Of a stretch of 13,908 bases of DNA, positions 1 to 6,218 are shown piece after piece. How positions within the stretch are numbered: the first letter of the stretch is position 1; each line of letters begins with the position of its first letter. The DNA comes from Betaproteobacteria bacterium. Its GTDB lineage: Bacteria; Pseudomonadota; Gammaproteobacteria; Burkholderiales; Burkholderiaceae_E. The stretch is taken from contig RFPW01000038.1 in NCBI GenBank assembly GCA_009925965.1, positions 1-13,908 on the forward strand, given 5' to 3'. Position numbers and translations under genes: made by a program. Under the pieces are notes generated by a model, which saw only the letters and a list, made by a program, of their open reading frames with translations, was not told the DNA's origin and made no database searches.

Positions 1-1
1 C

Positions 2-226
2 CATCTGCTTACCGCGCTCTTTGCTTTTAATTTAGGGGTGGAGGCCGGTCAACTAGTCGTACTCGGTGCGATGGTCGCGATACTTTATGGCCTCTTCCAG
101 GCCAGTCGCCCTCAGGGGTTTGTACTCTTGGCCTCCATGCTGGTGGCGCATACTGGGTTGCACTGGGCCGAGCAGCGGTTCGACGTGCTCAAGCCCTTTT
201 TGCCGCTTCTCAACGCGATCAGTTGA
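2..226 (+). CDS. HupE/UreJ-family membrane protein, C-terminal part (5' end outside window)
   Basis: The frame is open from the first bases, so only the last 74 codons are present and no start is assigned (a GTG at 38 is internal). The visible protein starts with HLLTALFAFNLGVEAGQL, which matches the late transmembrane segment of HupE/UreJ_2 proteins, where Phe-Asn-x-Gly-Val-Glu-x-Gly-Gln is the family hallmark. Two more hydrophobic stretches follow, giving an inner-membrane protein. HupE/UreJ proteins are linked to nickel or cobalt supply for hydrogenase or urease, but many members of the wider family have no known role, and no such enzyme is seen here. Its stop codon lies inside the last codons of the convergent hydrolase gene (8-base overlap). 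Family assignment is fairly sure; function is not. Confidence 0.75.
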   Translation, partial: HLLTALFAFNLGVEAGQLVVLGAMVAILYGLFQASRPQGFVLLASMLVAHTGLHWAEQRFDVLKPFLPLLNAIS

Positions 227-1103
227 GTTCGACCGTTTGCCCTTCAGTCATGGGGATGATCCGGATGGTGCTTCCCTTCATCGCTTCTTGAAACTCGGCC
301 AGGGTTCCTTTGGTTAGCGGATTCGAGTTGTAGTGCATGGGGATCAGCATTTTGGGCTTGATCCAATTTCGGGCGGCATACGCAGCATCGTCTGGATCCA
401 TCGTGAAATTTCCGCCGATGGGCATCATGACCAGATCGGGTTTGTAGTGTTCGCTGATGAACTGCATGTCTGCAAACAAGCCGGTATCGCCCATATGCCA
501 GATTTTGAAGCCATTCTCTAATTCGATGATGTAGCCAACCGGTTCGCCTGCGGGGTGTGACTCGGGCTTTCCGGTCGCGGGGTTGGTCCACACGAGTAAC
601 GAGGAATGTTCAGCTTTAACTGCTGTTACCTTAATTCCTGGAAACGGTTTGACATGACCTGACTTGTTGAATCGATGCCCCAGTTCACTCGGGAGAATGC
701 CCAGTGTCGTGAGCGGAGTCACCATATCGGCCGGGCCATACAGTACGGCTTTATGCAGTTTGGCAAGTGCCGGTGCATCACCAATATGATCGCCATGCGC
801 GTGCGTCACCAGCAGGAAATCGACTTTCCCAAGGGCTCCGATATCAGTCTTGAAAGGCGCTGGCGTCTTGGGGCCACCGGTGAGCCAGGGGTCGATCACG
901 AGGGTCTTGCCGCCCGGCGTCTTGATCCGAAAGCCAGCCTGGCCCAGCCACAAAATTTCCGCCTTAGCAGACGTTGGTGCCGAACTTTGTGGAGCGGTGG
1001 GGGTGGCGCCTGATTGCGCTTGCGCGACACTAAAAGCTGACTGCAGCATGAAGAGCGCGGTCGACAGGAGCGCACTCATTCTAAGTTTTTTCATAGGGTG
1101 CAC
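219..1103 (-). CDS. Exported UPF0173-like metal-dependent hydrolase (metallo-beta-lactamase fold)
   Basis: 294 residues. The N-terminus is a Sec signal (Lys5-Lys6, hydrophobic core about 11-26, likely cleavage after Ala29 in AQA), followed by a Ser/Thr/Pro-rich linker to about residue 46. The metallo-beta-lactamase core then shows VIDPWL (69-74), the metal site THAHGDHIGD (His101, His103, Asp105, His106), AEHSS (His166), GDTGLF (Asp206) and PMHYN (His257). PIGGNFTMDPDD (228-239) resembles the PIGDNFTMGPEDA block typical of UPF0173, a family near UlaG-type lactonases. All metal ligands are present, so the enzyme should be active; the substrate is unknown. The GTG start at 1103 is chosen because GGAG lies 7 bases upstream; an ATG at 1094 (MKKL) is the alternative and would keep the signal peptide. 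UPF0173 proteins are normally cytosolic and about 225-240 aa, so the signal peptide is notable. Confidence 0.85.
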   Translation of the reverse strand: MHPMKKLRMSALLSTALFMLQSAFSVAQAQSGATPTAPQSSAPTSAKAEILWLGQAGFRIKTPGGKTLVIDPWLTGGPKTPAPFKTDIGALGKVDFLLVTHAHGDHIGDAPALAKLHKAVLYGPADMVTPLTTLGILPSELGHRFNKSGHVKPFPGIKVTAVKAEHSSLLVWTNPATGKPESHPAGEPVGYIIELENGFKIWHMGDTGLFADMQFISEHYKPDLVMMPIGGNFTMDPDDAAYAARNWIKPKMLIPMHYNSNPLTKGTLAEFQEAMKGSTIRIIPMTEGQTVELN

Positions 1104-1110
1104 AGGAGGT

Positions 1111-1114
1111 CTCC
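1111..1114 (-). promoter_or_regulatory. Shine-Dalgarno GGAG deciding a GTG start
   Basis: On the minus strand GGAG is followed by seven bases and then GTG at 1103. The in-frame ATG at 1094 would be 16 bases away, too far for this site, so the GTG is the better start for the hydrolase gene. It lies within the 10-bp near-palindrome GGAGACCTCC. Confidence 0.5.
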
Positions 1115-1202
1115 GTGAGAGTTCAATGGTGGGTCGCTTCGTTGCGCCGCTTCGGTATTCTAGAACGAGACGCCGTTGAAGACTTGGTTCTTTCGAATCG
1201 GT

Positions 1203-1592
1203 TCAAGCGAGAAGGTGCGTCCAAAGCCAGTGCCCAAGAAGGCGATTGGGTAACAGCGTGAACAGTCCCGCGATGATTAATGCGCCGAAGTACAGGCCTT
1301 TAACGATACGCTTGTGTTTTTCGATACGTCCGGTCCTCGCCATGTAGATTCCAAGTGCCAGCATGACCAGGGTAAAGGCGGACAGACCGTGGATCCAGGA
1401 ATAGTGACCAGAGACCCTGATCCAGAATGATCCGGCGGCGACGAAGGTCATGAGAAGGAACCACGTGCGTCCCATCCAGCGGTGCCACATGTCGCCTTTG
1501 CGCCGCCACAAAATGGCTGCTCCGAGGGGCAACGCCAACCCCGCAGCCAAGGCGTGCGCGGAAATCAGTGGGGTGAAGTGCGCGTTCGGCAT
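1203..1592 (-). CDS. DUF2306-like small integral membrane protein
   Basis: 129 residues with four predicted transmembrane helices (about 9-28, 42-58, 66-84, 99-115). The layout, with a His in helix 1 (His13), a cytoplasmic HRWMGR block (37-42) and further His residues near the membrane borders (His63, His68, His93), is that of DUF2306/YozB-like proteins, which have no established biochemical role. The ATG start at 1592 has only a weak upstream purine stretch (AAGG). About 100 bases separate its stop from the start of the hydrolase gene downstream on the same strand; co-transcription is possible but not shown. The family call rests on pattern recognition; function unknown. Confidence 0.7.
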   Translation of the reverse strand: MPNAHFTPLISAHALAAGLALPLGAAILWRRKGDMWHRWMGRTWFLLMTFVAAGSFWIRVSGHYSWIHGLSAFTLVMLALGIYMARTGRIEKHKRIVKGLYFGALIIAGLFTLLPNRLLGHWLWTHLLA

Positions 1593-1692
1593 GATGGTTT
1601 TTTGAAAAAAACCAACCTTCCCAGAGAACCTAAAAGCTCTCGATGTATCGGATGTTCTTGAGGTCGTCGACGTTCAAATGGGCATCACGGCC

Positions 1693-1718
1693 CGCCGAGT
1701 CTTTGAGGGTCCTCGGCG
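1693..1718 (-). terminator. GC-rich hairpin after the His-rich gene (possible terminator)
   Basis: CGCCGAG (1693-1699) pairs perfectly with CTCGGCG (1712-1718) around a 12-base loop, about 26 bases beyond the stop codon of the minus-strand His-rich gene. No T-run follows on either strand, so it is not a classical intrinsic terminator; it may act as a transcript-end stabiliser or a weak stop. The rest of the 1593-1743 gap holds nothing else I recognise. Confidence 0.3.
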
Positions 1719-1743
1719 TCATGGACGCGATGCCGTCGATCGC

Positions 1744-1992
1744 TTAGTGGTTGTCGACGTCGTCGTGGTCGACGGTTTCGTCTTCAATCGCAGCCTGCTC
1801 AGCGTGATGAACAGCTTGCAGTTGATGGCCATAAGCCAGGTAAGCGTGGTGGGCGGTCGTGACCACGTCGTCCTTGTCGTCTGCTTTGGCAGCCAGGAGC
1901 TGGTGCTTGGCGGCAGCTTCAAAGTGGTGTGCCGCGGCACGGTGATGTTCTGCTGCTTCGTGATGAACTTCGTGTTCGTGTGCGGTTGTCAT
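1744..1992 (-). CDS. Small His/Ala-rich helical protein, possible metal binder
   Basis: 82 residues, of which 16 are His and 19 Ala. HH pairs occur at 10-11, 16-17, 22-23, 48-49 and 62-63; the first three are spaced exactly six residues apart. The body is predicted to be almost entirely alpha-helical, with a short acidic break (ADDKDD, 37-42) between two helices, so a helical hairpin is likely, and the tail (70-82) is Asp/His-rich. There is no signal peptide, so it is probably cytoplasmic. Small uncharacterised proteins of this kind, with an AHHAxLAxGH core followed by HHAEQAA-like text, occur widely in beta- and alphaproteobacteria as far as I recall. Metal buffering (Ni, Zn, Co) or a stress role is a guess from composition. 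The ATG at 1992 has GAG about 6 bases upstream. Overlapping frames on both strands look like shadows. Confidence 0.65.
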   Translation of the reverse strand: MTTAHEHEVHHEAAEHHRAAAHHFEAAAKHQLLAAKADDKDDVVTTAHHAYLAYGHQLQAVHHAEQAAIEDETVDHDDVDNH

Positions 1993-2140
1993 AATGATCT
2001 CAATGTTTTGAATGGAGCAATCTGGAAGATCCCAGGGCGTTCACGAAATAGGCATCAACCCATCTCGCGCCTACACCCTACGTGGTGAAAATGACAAACG
2101 GACGACCGTGGCGCCATCAAAGTGATTTTAGATGTAAGTA

Positions 2141-2182
2141 TTAACCCGCATTGGGGCGGGCCGCCGCTTCAAGCGCCAGGAG
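2141..2182 (-). pseudogene. Out-of-frame remnant of the alkyltransferase C-terminal helix
   Basis: One frame away from the alkyltransferase ORF, the sequence directly after TGYAGG reads LLALEAAARPNAG and then TAA. In Ogt proteins TGYAGG is followed by about six residues (VQRKEW in E. coli Ogt) and then LLRHEG-like text. The LLALE segment therefore looks like the original C-terminus, put out of frame by loss of the roughly 17 bases that encoded the LERKRW-like linker. A weak CCCGC/GCGGG hairpin lies inside the remnant (2145-2160). Confidence 0.6.
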
Positions 2183-2621
2183 CCCCGCCAGCGTAGCCAG
2201 TCAATGATCCGTTGCTGCCGATTACTCGATGGCAGGGAACAATGATGCAGATTGGATTTTTTCCATTGGCTGCACCGACGGCTCGCGTCGCGGTGGGCTT
2301 TCCCAGCGAGCTAGCCTGCTCCGCATACGTTCTGGTTTCGCCAAACGGAATCTGAAGGAGAGCCGACCACGCGCGCTGTTGGAACGGAGTTCCGACGGGT
2401 TCGATCGGCACCGTAAAACCCTGAAGTTGGCCAGCAAAGTAGGCGTCAAGTTCGGTTTTTGCGAGATTCAGGATTTGGTGGTCATCGGCTTTAGTCCATG
2501 CCTCATCCAAGAGCGGCACGTGCTTCCCGTGGCGCAGATGCACCTCCGTTAGGGCTTGCTCAGTTGCCACGAGTAGCAGCTCTCCCAAGGGACAGGCATG
2601 CAGGGAATAGGAATAATTCAT
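2169..2621 (-). CDS. ogt: Methylated-DNA--protein-cysteine S-methyltransferase (Ogt type), altered C-terminus
   Basis: Suicidal repair enzyme that transfers the alkyl group from O6-alkylguanine (or O4-alkylthymine) to its own cysteine. Numbering from the ATG at 2621 (150 aa), the N-terminal ribonuclease-like domain is followed by the DNA-binding domain: GTPFQQRAW (about 77-85), the TYAEQA helix, the conserved TRAVGAANGKNP block with the Arg finger, and the active site IVPCHRVIG with Cys130. It then reads TGYAGG but ends APGA-stop, where the family continues with a linker and a last helix; that helix is still present downstream in another frame (2141-2182). The catalytic part is complete, but stability may be reduced. 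Start choice: the ATG at 2621 gives ten residues before PLG, close to E. coli Ogt; a GTG at 2657 with an upstream AGGA would add 12 residues. The promoter must lie in the short divergent gap to the lipoprotein gene. Confidence 0.8.
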   Translation of the reverse strand: MNYSYSLHACPLGELLLVATEQALTEVHLRHGKHVPLLDEAWTKADDHQILNLAKTELDAYFAGQLQGFTVPIEPVGTPFQQRAWSALLQIPFGETRTYAEQASSLGKPTATRAVGAANGKNPICIIVPCHRVIGSNGSLTGYAGGAPGA

Positions 2622-2729
2622 CTCAGTAATAACCCTATCTTGAAACCAAGTTGTCACAGAGAGATCCTGCGCGGTCTGTTTTGCCTCGGCCTTGGCTTCT
2701 CCTCACTTCTTTCGTTCTGGATCTCTAAG

Positions 2730-4049
2730 ATGATTTCGATTTGTCGCAAAAGTTTAACTCTGAGTGCGCTCGCGCTTGCCTTAGTCGGTTGTACCAGCGG
2801 GGACAAGGCCGACGCGCCCATGAATATTCTCTTTGTCGGGAACAGTTACACCTTTGCCCGAATCGCGCCGGCCATGCAATACAACGCCGCTAACGTTAAG
2901 GATATGACGGCCGCCTACAACACGGTCGATCCGACCGGCGGTAACAGTTTTCCGATCGGCACCGGTTTGCCACCGTCGCCATGCGCAACGCCTGATACGG
3001 GCTGCTTTGAACCACACCCTTGGGGCGGGGTGCCCGGGATATTTAAGGTCCTCGCGGATCAGTCGGGCCTGAACTACACCGTATCCCTTTCAACCCGCAA
3101 TGCCGCGACCCTTCGCGGTCATTTCCTGAATACGGCCAACGCCAACTGGGACATGCGCGCCAACATCGCGCGTGAAAAATGGGACGTAGTGGTATTGCAG
3201 GGGCAAAGCGATGAACCGCTTTCGCCCGCGAAATCCAAGAATGGCAACCCCGTTTCTTTCAAAAATTATGCTAATTTGATCGAGCAGTACGTTCACACTG
3301 GCACGGGTGTGACGACCACCGAGGCCGAGATTTTTGGCGGACTTGCCAACTGTACTGCCGCGGTCACTGCGGCAGTCCCAGGGCCAGGATTGTCGACCGC
3401 CAACTGCAATACCAGTCGGGTCATCCCCGCCAACACCAACGCGAATCCGAGTGCAAAGGTCTACCTAATGCAGACCTGGGCGCGCCCCGACATGGTTGAA
3501 GCCCATAAGTGCACGATCGCCAATAAAAATTCGCTTGACGGGGCCCCTATCGTGGACCCAACTTGTTCTGCAACTTGTTCTGCCGGTTCGAATGGCAGCG
3601 CCATCACAGGTCTTAACAACCTTTACTACACGAGCAAGGCCACGACGCCCGAGAACCTCAAGGACATGGCCGCCGATATGTCAGCGGTGTTCTATGGTTT
3701 AGCTGAGTCCAACAAGAAGTTCGCCGGCGTCGTACCTGTCGGCAATGCCTTCCAGCGCGCAGTGGATGTGAAGGCCGTGAAGTCGAGCAATTTCTACAAG
3801 GCCGACGGCACCTATGACGCTAGTGGGAGCCAAATGAATTTGTGGTGGATCGATTCCACGCATGCCAGCGTCTATGGGTCATATCTCAGCGCGCTGGTTT
3901 CGTTCGGAACGATCTCCGGACGTAATCCAACCGGTTTTGGGGGTAACGAAAAGGCGGCAAAAGATCTGGGCATTTCGCAGGGCGACGCGATACTTCTGCA
4001 GAACATCGCCGCTGAGACCCTGATCGCATCGGGCGTTGCCTTGCGTTAA
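2730..4049 (+). CDS. SGNH/GDSL-hydrolase-like lipoprotein
   Basis: 439 residues from the ATG at 2730. This start gives a clean lipoprotein signal (Arg6-Lys7, hydrophobic core, lipobox LVGC with Cys21); the longer upstream frame back to 2598 would bury it and overlap the alkyltransferase gene. The mature part starts with ILFVGNSYTF (33-42), block I of SGNH hydrolases with Ser39 as the likely nucleophile. VVVLQGQSDEP resembles the block following in DUF4886-like members, and WWIDSTHAS near the C-terminus supplies the Asp-x-x-His pair (Asp375, His378). It is thus probably a membrane-anchored periplasmic or surface esterase/deacetylase; the substrate is not visible. A Cys-rich loop contains a perfect 12-bp tandem duplication (TCSATCSA, residues 278-285). 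GGA lies about 9 bases before the start. It is followed after 48 bases by an SDR gene; shared transcription is possible. Confidence 0.75.
   Translation: MISICRKSLTLSALALALVGCTSGDKADAPMNILFVGNSYTFARIAPAMQYNAANVKDMTAAYNTVDPTGGNSFPIGTGLPPSPCATPDTGCFEPHPWGGVPGIFKVLADQSGLNYTVSLSTRNAATLRGHFLNTANANWDMRANIAREKWDVVVLQGQSDEPLSPAKSKNGNPVSFKNYANLIEQYVHTGTGVTTTEAEIFGGLANCTAAVTAAVPGPGLSTANCNTSRVIPANTNANPSAKVYLMQTWARPDMVEAHKCTIANKNSLDGAPIVDPTCSATCSAGSNGSAITGLNNLYYTSKATTPENLKDMAADMSAVFYGLAESNKKFAGVVPVGNAFQRAVDVKAVKSSNFYKADGTYDASGSQMNLWWIDSTHASVYGSYLSALVSFGTISGRNPTGFGGNEKAAKDLGISQGDAILLQNIAAETLIASGVALR
3560..3583 (+). repeat. Perfect in-frame tandem repeat, 2 x 12 bp
   Basis: The unit AACTTGTTCTGC occurs twice back to back inside the SGNH lipoprotein gene and encodes TCSA-TCSA. 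Because the unit is a multiple of three, copy-number change by slippage would keep the frame. Confidence 0.9.
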
Positions 4050-4097
4050 AGTTTGCTGATACCGCGCCACGCTTGAAATCGTCATAGGAAGATCAGA

Positions 4098-4850
4098 ATG
4101 GCTGCATTGGCTGAAAAGATAGCGATCGTGACCGGCGCAGGTGGCGGATTTGGCGAGGGGATCGCTCGCGCCTATGTGGACGCGGGTGCCCGCGTCATCG
4201 TTGCGGATATCAAGGCCGATGCGGCGCGACGAGTTGCCCATGAACTGGGTGCCGCCGCGTCCCCGTTTACGGTTGACGTTACCAATAAGGCGCAGGTCGA
4301 GGCGCTCGTACGGCATTGCGTCGATACCTTTGGTCCTCCCGACATTGTCGTCAATAACGCTGGAACGACTCACAAAAACCGCCCGATGCTGGAGGTCGAT
4401 GAGGCAACGTTTGACCGCGTCTTTGCGGTCAATGTGAAATCGATTTATCACATGACTCAGGCCGTGCTCCCGTTGCTGCGCCAACAGGGCGGCGGGGTTA
4501 TTCTGAATGTTGGATCGACTGCCGGAATCCGGCCGCGTCCGGGCCTGACTTGGTACAACGCCTCGAAAGGGGCGGTGAATCTGCTCTCCAAGTCGATGGC
4601 GGTTGAACTTGGCCCCGAGAACATCCGCGTCAATGCGATCTGCCCAGTCATGGGCGCCACCGGACTGCTTGAGGACTTTATGGGAGTGCCCGACACCCCC
4701 GAGAACCGCGCTCGATTTACGGGCACGATTCCATTAGGTCGGCTCTCAACCGCTGAAGATATCGCTACCGTTGCCGTGTTTTTGGCCAGCGACGCGGCGG
4801 CGTTTCTCACCGGCATCGAATTCCCGGTTGATGGTGGCCGGACGATCTGA
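4098..4850 (+). CDS. SDR-family NAD-dependent dehydrogenase/reductase
   Basis: 250 residues, the usual length of a classical short-chain dehydrogenase. A Rossmann fold starts with TGAGGGFGEG (Gly13, Gly17, Gly19); Asp37 at the end of strand 2 (VADI) argues for NAD(H) over NADP(H); NNAG is at 86-89; the catalytic tetrad is Asn112 (VNVKS), Ser140, Tyr153 and Lys157 (YNASK); the C-terminal PVDGGRTI block is typical. Such enzymes oxidise or reduce a secondary alcohol, 3-hydroxyacyl or sugar substrate. The substrate loop (about 185-212) gives no clear specificity. AGGA about 9 bases upstream supports the ATG. It sits 48 bases after the lipoprotein gene and abuts the convergent CoA-transferase gene with no gap. 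With that gene and the transporter it may belong to one catabolic pathway, which is an inference from position only. Confidence 0.9.
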   Translation: MAALAEKIAIVTGAGGGFGEGIARAYVDAGARVIVADIKADAARRVAHELGAAASPFTVDVTNKAQVEALVRHCVDTFGPPDIVVNNAGTTHKNRPMLEVDEATFDRVFAVNVKSIYHMTQAVLPLLRQQGGGVILNVGSTAGIRPRPGLTWYNASKGAVNLLSKSMAVELGPENIRVNAICPVMGATGLLEDFMGVPDTPENRARFTGTIPLGRLSTAEDIATVAVFLASDAAAFLTGIEFPVDGGRTI

Positions 4851-5993
4851 TCAAGCTGGTTTGAATTCGTTTCGGATCGCGTCACCATTCTGGTTCACAG
4901 CAGGCACCGGACGATAGCTCGACGGATCCCACTCGGTGATCCAGGGAAGTGCGGCGACCTCCACCGTTTTTTCACCAACCGGCATGGGTCGGGTCCGAAG
5001 CTGTGGGTGCTCGATCAGATCCTGGACGCCGTTGACGTTGCCGTAGGCGGTTTGGGCGGCCGCTAGACGTTCGATGATCACCGCGCTCGGGAGCGACGCA
5101 AACACCGCTGCAACGCGACCATCGACAACCGCCCGATTGTTAACCCGGAGGGCATTGGTCTTGCAGCGCTCGTCCTGCGCGAACGAAGGATCGAGCAAGA
5201 CTTCTCTGCAGAAGTCGACCCACTCGCGCTCGTTCTGTATGGAAATCAAAATGTCGCGCCCGTCTGCGCAGGTGAAACCGCCGTAGGGCGCAATCGTCGG
5301 GTGTTTCAGGCCCACACGATCCGGCGCTTTGCCGCCATATCGTGCCTGCAGGTAGGGCACACTCATCAGTTCGGCGGCAGAATCAAACAACGAGACCTGA
5401 ACCCCCGAACCGTGCCCCGTTTGGGCGCGCATCATGAGGGCTTGCTGGATTCCAATCAGCGCATTCAGACCAGCGCTGATATCGCAAATTGAGACACCGA
5501 TCCGGCCCCATTCACCGGGCGCGCCATTGACCGCGACCAGCCCGCTTTCCGCTTGCACCAACAGGTCATAGGCTTTCATCCGGGTCAGTGGCCCGCGATC
5601 TCCATACCCGCTGATATCGCAGGTGATCAGGCGTGGATAGCGCTCGCGTAAGAGGTTTGAGCCAATCCCCAGTCGATCGGTGGCGCCGGGTGCGAGGTTC
5701 TGAATAAACACATCGGCTTGCGCCAGCATGTGACCCAGCACTTCGAAATCGTCCTTGTTCTTGAGGTCGAGTGCGATCGATTCTTTGCCGCGGTTGATCC
5801 AGACAAAGTAGGAGGATTCGCCATGTGCGGCCTTGTCATAACCGCGGGCAAAATCGCCCTCGGGCCGCTCGATTTTGATGACTCGCGCCCCTGCATCGGC
5901 TAATCGACTGCTGCAGTAGGGTGCGGCAACCGCCTGTTCTAGAGCCACCACGAGCAAGCCTGCCAGCGGGCCTTGGGGCTGTGGGCCGTTCAT
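4851..5993 (-). CDS. Family III CoA-transferase (CaiB/BaiF/formyl-CoA transferase-like)
   Basis: 380 residues from the ATG at 5993, near the usual 380-430. These enzymes move CoA between carboxylic acids (for example from succinyl-CoA or formyl-CoA) through an enzyme-bound anhydride on an Asp. Visible family marks: PLAGLLVVALEQAVAAPYC at the N-terminus; ADAGARVIKIERPEGDFAR (32-50); NRGKESIALDLK (67-78); QNLAPGATDRLG (98-109); and the block ICDISAGLNALIGIQQAL, where Asp171 matches the catalytic Asp169 of Frc, followed by RAQTGHGSGVQVSLFDS. The substrate is not predictable. The start is set by GAGGAG six bases upstream; a TTG at 6032 and an ATG at 5999 also lie in frame but lack suitable sites. 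The gene is divergent from the transporter operon and shares its control region, suggesting a role in activating the imported acid. Its stop and that of the SDR form TGATCA. Confidence 0.88.
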   Translation of the reverse strand: MNGPQPQGPLAGLLVVALEQAVAAPYCSSRLADAGARVIKIERPEGDFARGYDKAAHGESSYFVWINRGKESIALDLKNKDDFEVLGHMLAQADVFIQNLAPGATDRLGIGSNLLRERYPRLITCDISGYGDRGPLTRMKAYDLLVQAESGLVAVNGAPGEWGRIGVSICDISAGLNALIGIQQALMMRAQTGHGSGVQVSLFDSAAELMSVPYLQARYGGKAPDRVGLKHPTIAPYGGFTCADGRDILISIQNEREWVDFCREVLLDPSFAQDERCKTNALRVNNRAVVDGRVAAVFASLPSAVIIERLAAAQTAYGNVNGVQDLIEHPQLRTRPMPVGEKTVEVAALPWITEWDPSSYRPVPAVNQNGDAIRNEFKPA

Positions 5994-5999
5994 CAGCAT

Positions 6000-6005
6000 C
6001 TCCTC
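6000..6005 (-). promoter_or_regulatory. Ribosome binding site GAGGAG of the CoA-transferase gene
   Basis: GAGGAG on the minus strand is followed by ATGCTG and then the ATG at 5993, a six-base spacing. The nearer ATG at 5999 directly touches the site and so is unlikely to be used; this sets the start at MNGPQPQGPL. Confidence 0.7.
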
Positions 6006-6084
6006 GTTTTCACTGATGCGGAGTATTTTCAAACGTGATTCACTCTTAAAGAATTGCTTTTGCGCGTATCCAGCATTGTCCGAC

Positions 6085-6114
6085 CGTTAAGGCGATGTTG
6101 ACGCGGACTTAACG
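6085..6114. promoter_or_regulatory. Inverted repeat CGTTAAG-N16-CTTAACG, operator candidate
   Basis: Perfect 7-bp arms (6085-6091 and 6108-6114), centres 23 bp apart, about two helical turns, in the middle of the divergent region between the CoA-transferase gene and the binding-protein gene. A TTGACG (6098-6103) in the spacer resembles a plus-strand -35 box, but no good -10 lies 16-18 bp downstream. A second overlapping pair, GTCCG (6078-6082) with CGGAC (6104-6108), adds to the symmetry. The layout fits binding of a dimeric regulator controlling both directions; no regulator gene is in the window. Confidence 0.4.
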
Positions 6115-6134
6115 CTGCATTGCCGCGTTTGAAA

Positions 6135-6159
6135 TGGCCAACTGCGTTCAGCGTGGCCA
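6135..6159. repeat. Direct repeat of the palindrome TGGCCA, 19 bp apart
   Basis: TGGCCA occurs at 6135-6140 and 6154-6159, upstream of the binding-protein gene. Each copy is itself palindromic, so the pair could be two regulator half-sites or simply chance in GC-rich DNA. Confidence 0.25.
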
Positions 6160-6181
6160 GAGTGATAGGTTGAATCAACAT

Positions 6182-6199
6182 AGGGCTGCAAGCGGCCCT
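6182..6199 (+). promoter_or_regulatory. Leader hairpin just upstream of the binding-protein RBS
   Basis: AGGGCTG (6182-6188) pairs with CGGCCCT (6193-6199) around a CAAG tetraloop, with one T-G wobble. It ends eight bases before the GGGAG Shine-Dalgarno (6207-6211) of the binding-protein gene, so it would be in the 5' leader of the operon mRNA and could stabilise it or affect initiation. Confidence 0.35.
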
Positions 6200-6218
6200 C
6201 AAAGACGGGAGACATTCG

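Noticed and set aside
1596..1613. GGTTTTTT/AAAAAACC hairpin as a terminator or regulatory element
   Set aside because: The loop is only about two bases and the stem almost all A-T; it lies directly before a start codon and is most likely chance homopolymer tracts.
1678..2088. 136-codon plus-strand frame over the His-rich gene
   Set aside because: The Val-rich text (VVVDVVVVDG) is the reverse of the Asp/His codons of the minus-strand protein, which has an ordered repeat pattern and a family resemblance.
2145..2160. CCCGC/GCGGG hairpin as terminator of the alkyltransferase gene
   Set aside because: The 5-bp stem has no T-run on the minus strand and lies within the out-of-frame coding remnant, so its sequence is explained by former codons.
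2598..2729. Upstream extension of the SGNH lipoprotein by 44 codons
   Set aside because: It would bury the lipobox signal peptide inside the protein and overlap the divergent alkyltransferase start.
3879..4484. 201-codon minus-strand frame across the lipoprotein and SDR genes
   Set aside because: It is antisense to two genes with clear catalytic motifs and crosses their junction; no domain is visible.
5994..6032. N-terminal extension of the CoA-transferase from a TTG codon
   Set aside because: It contains the GAGGAG ribosome binding site itself and family members start close to MNGPxxGPLxG.
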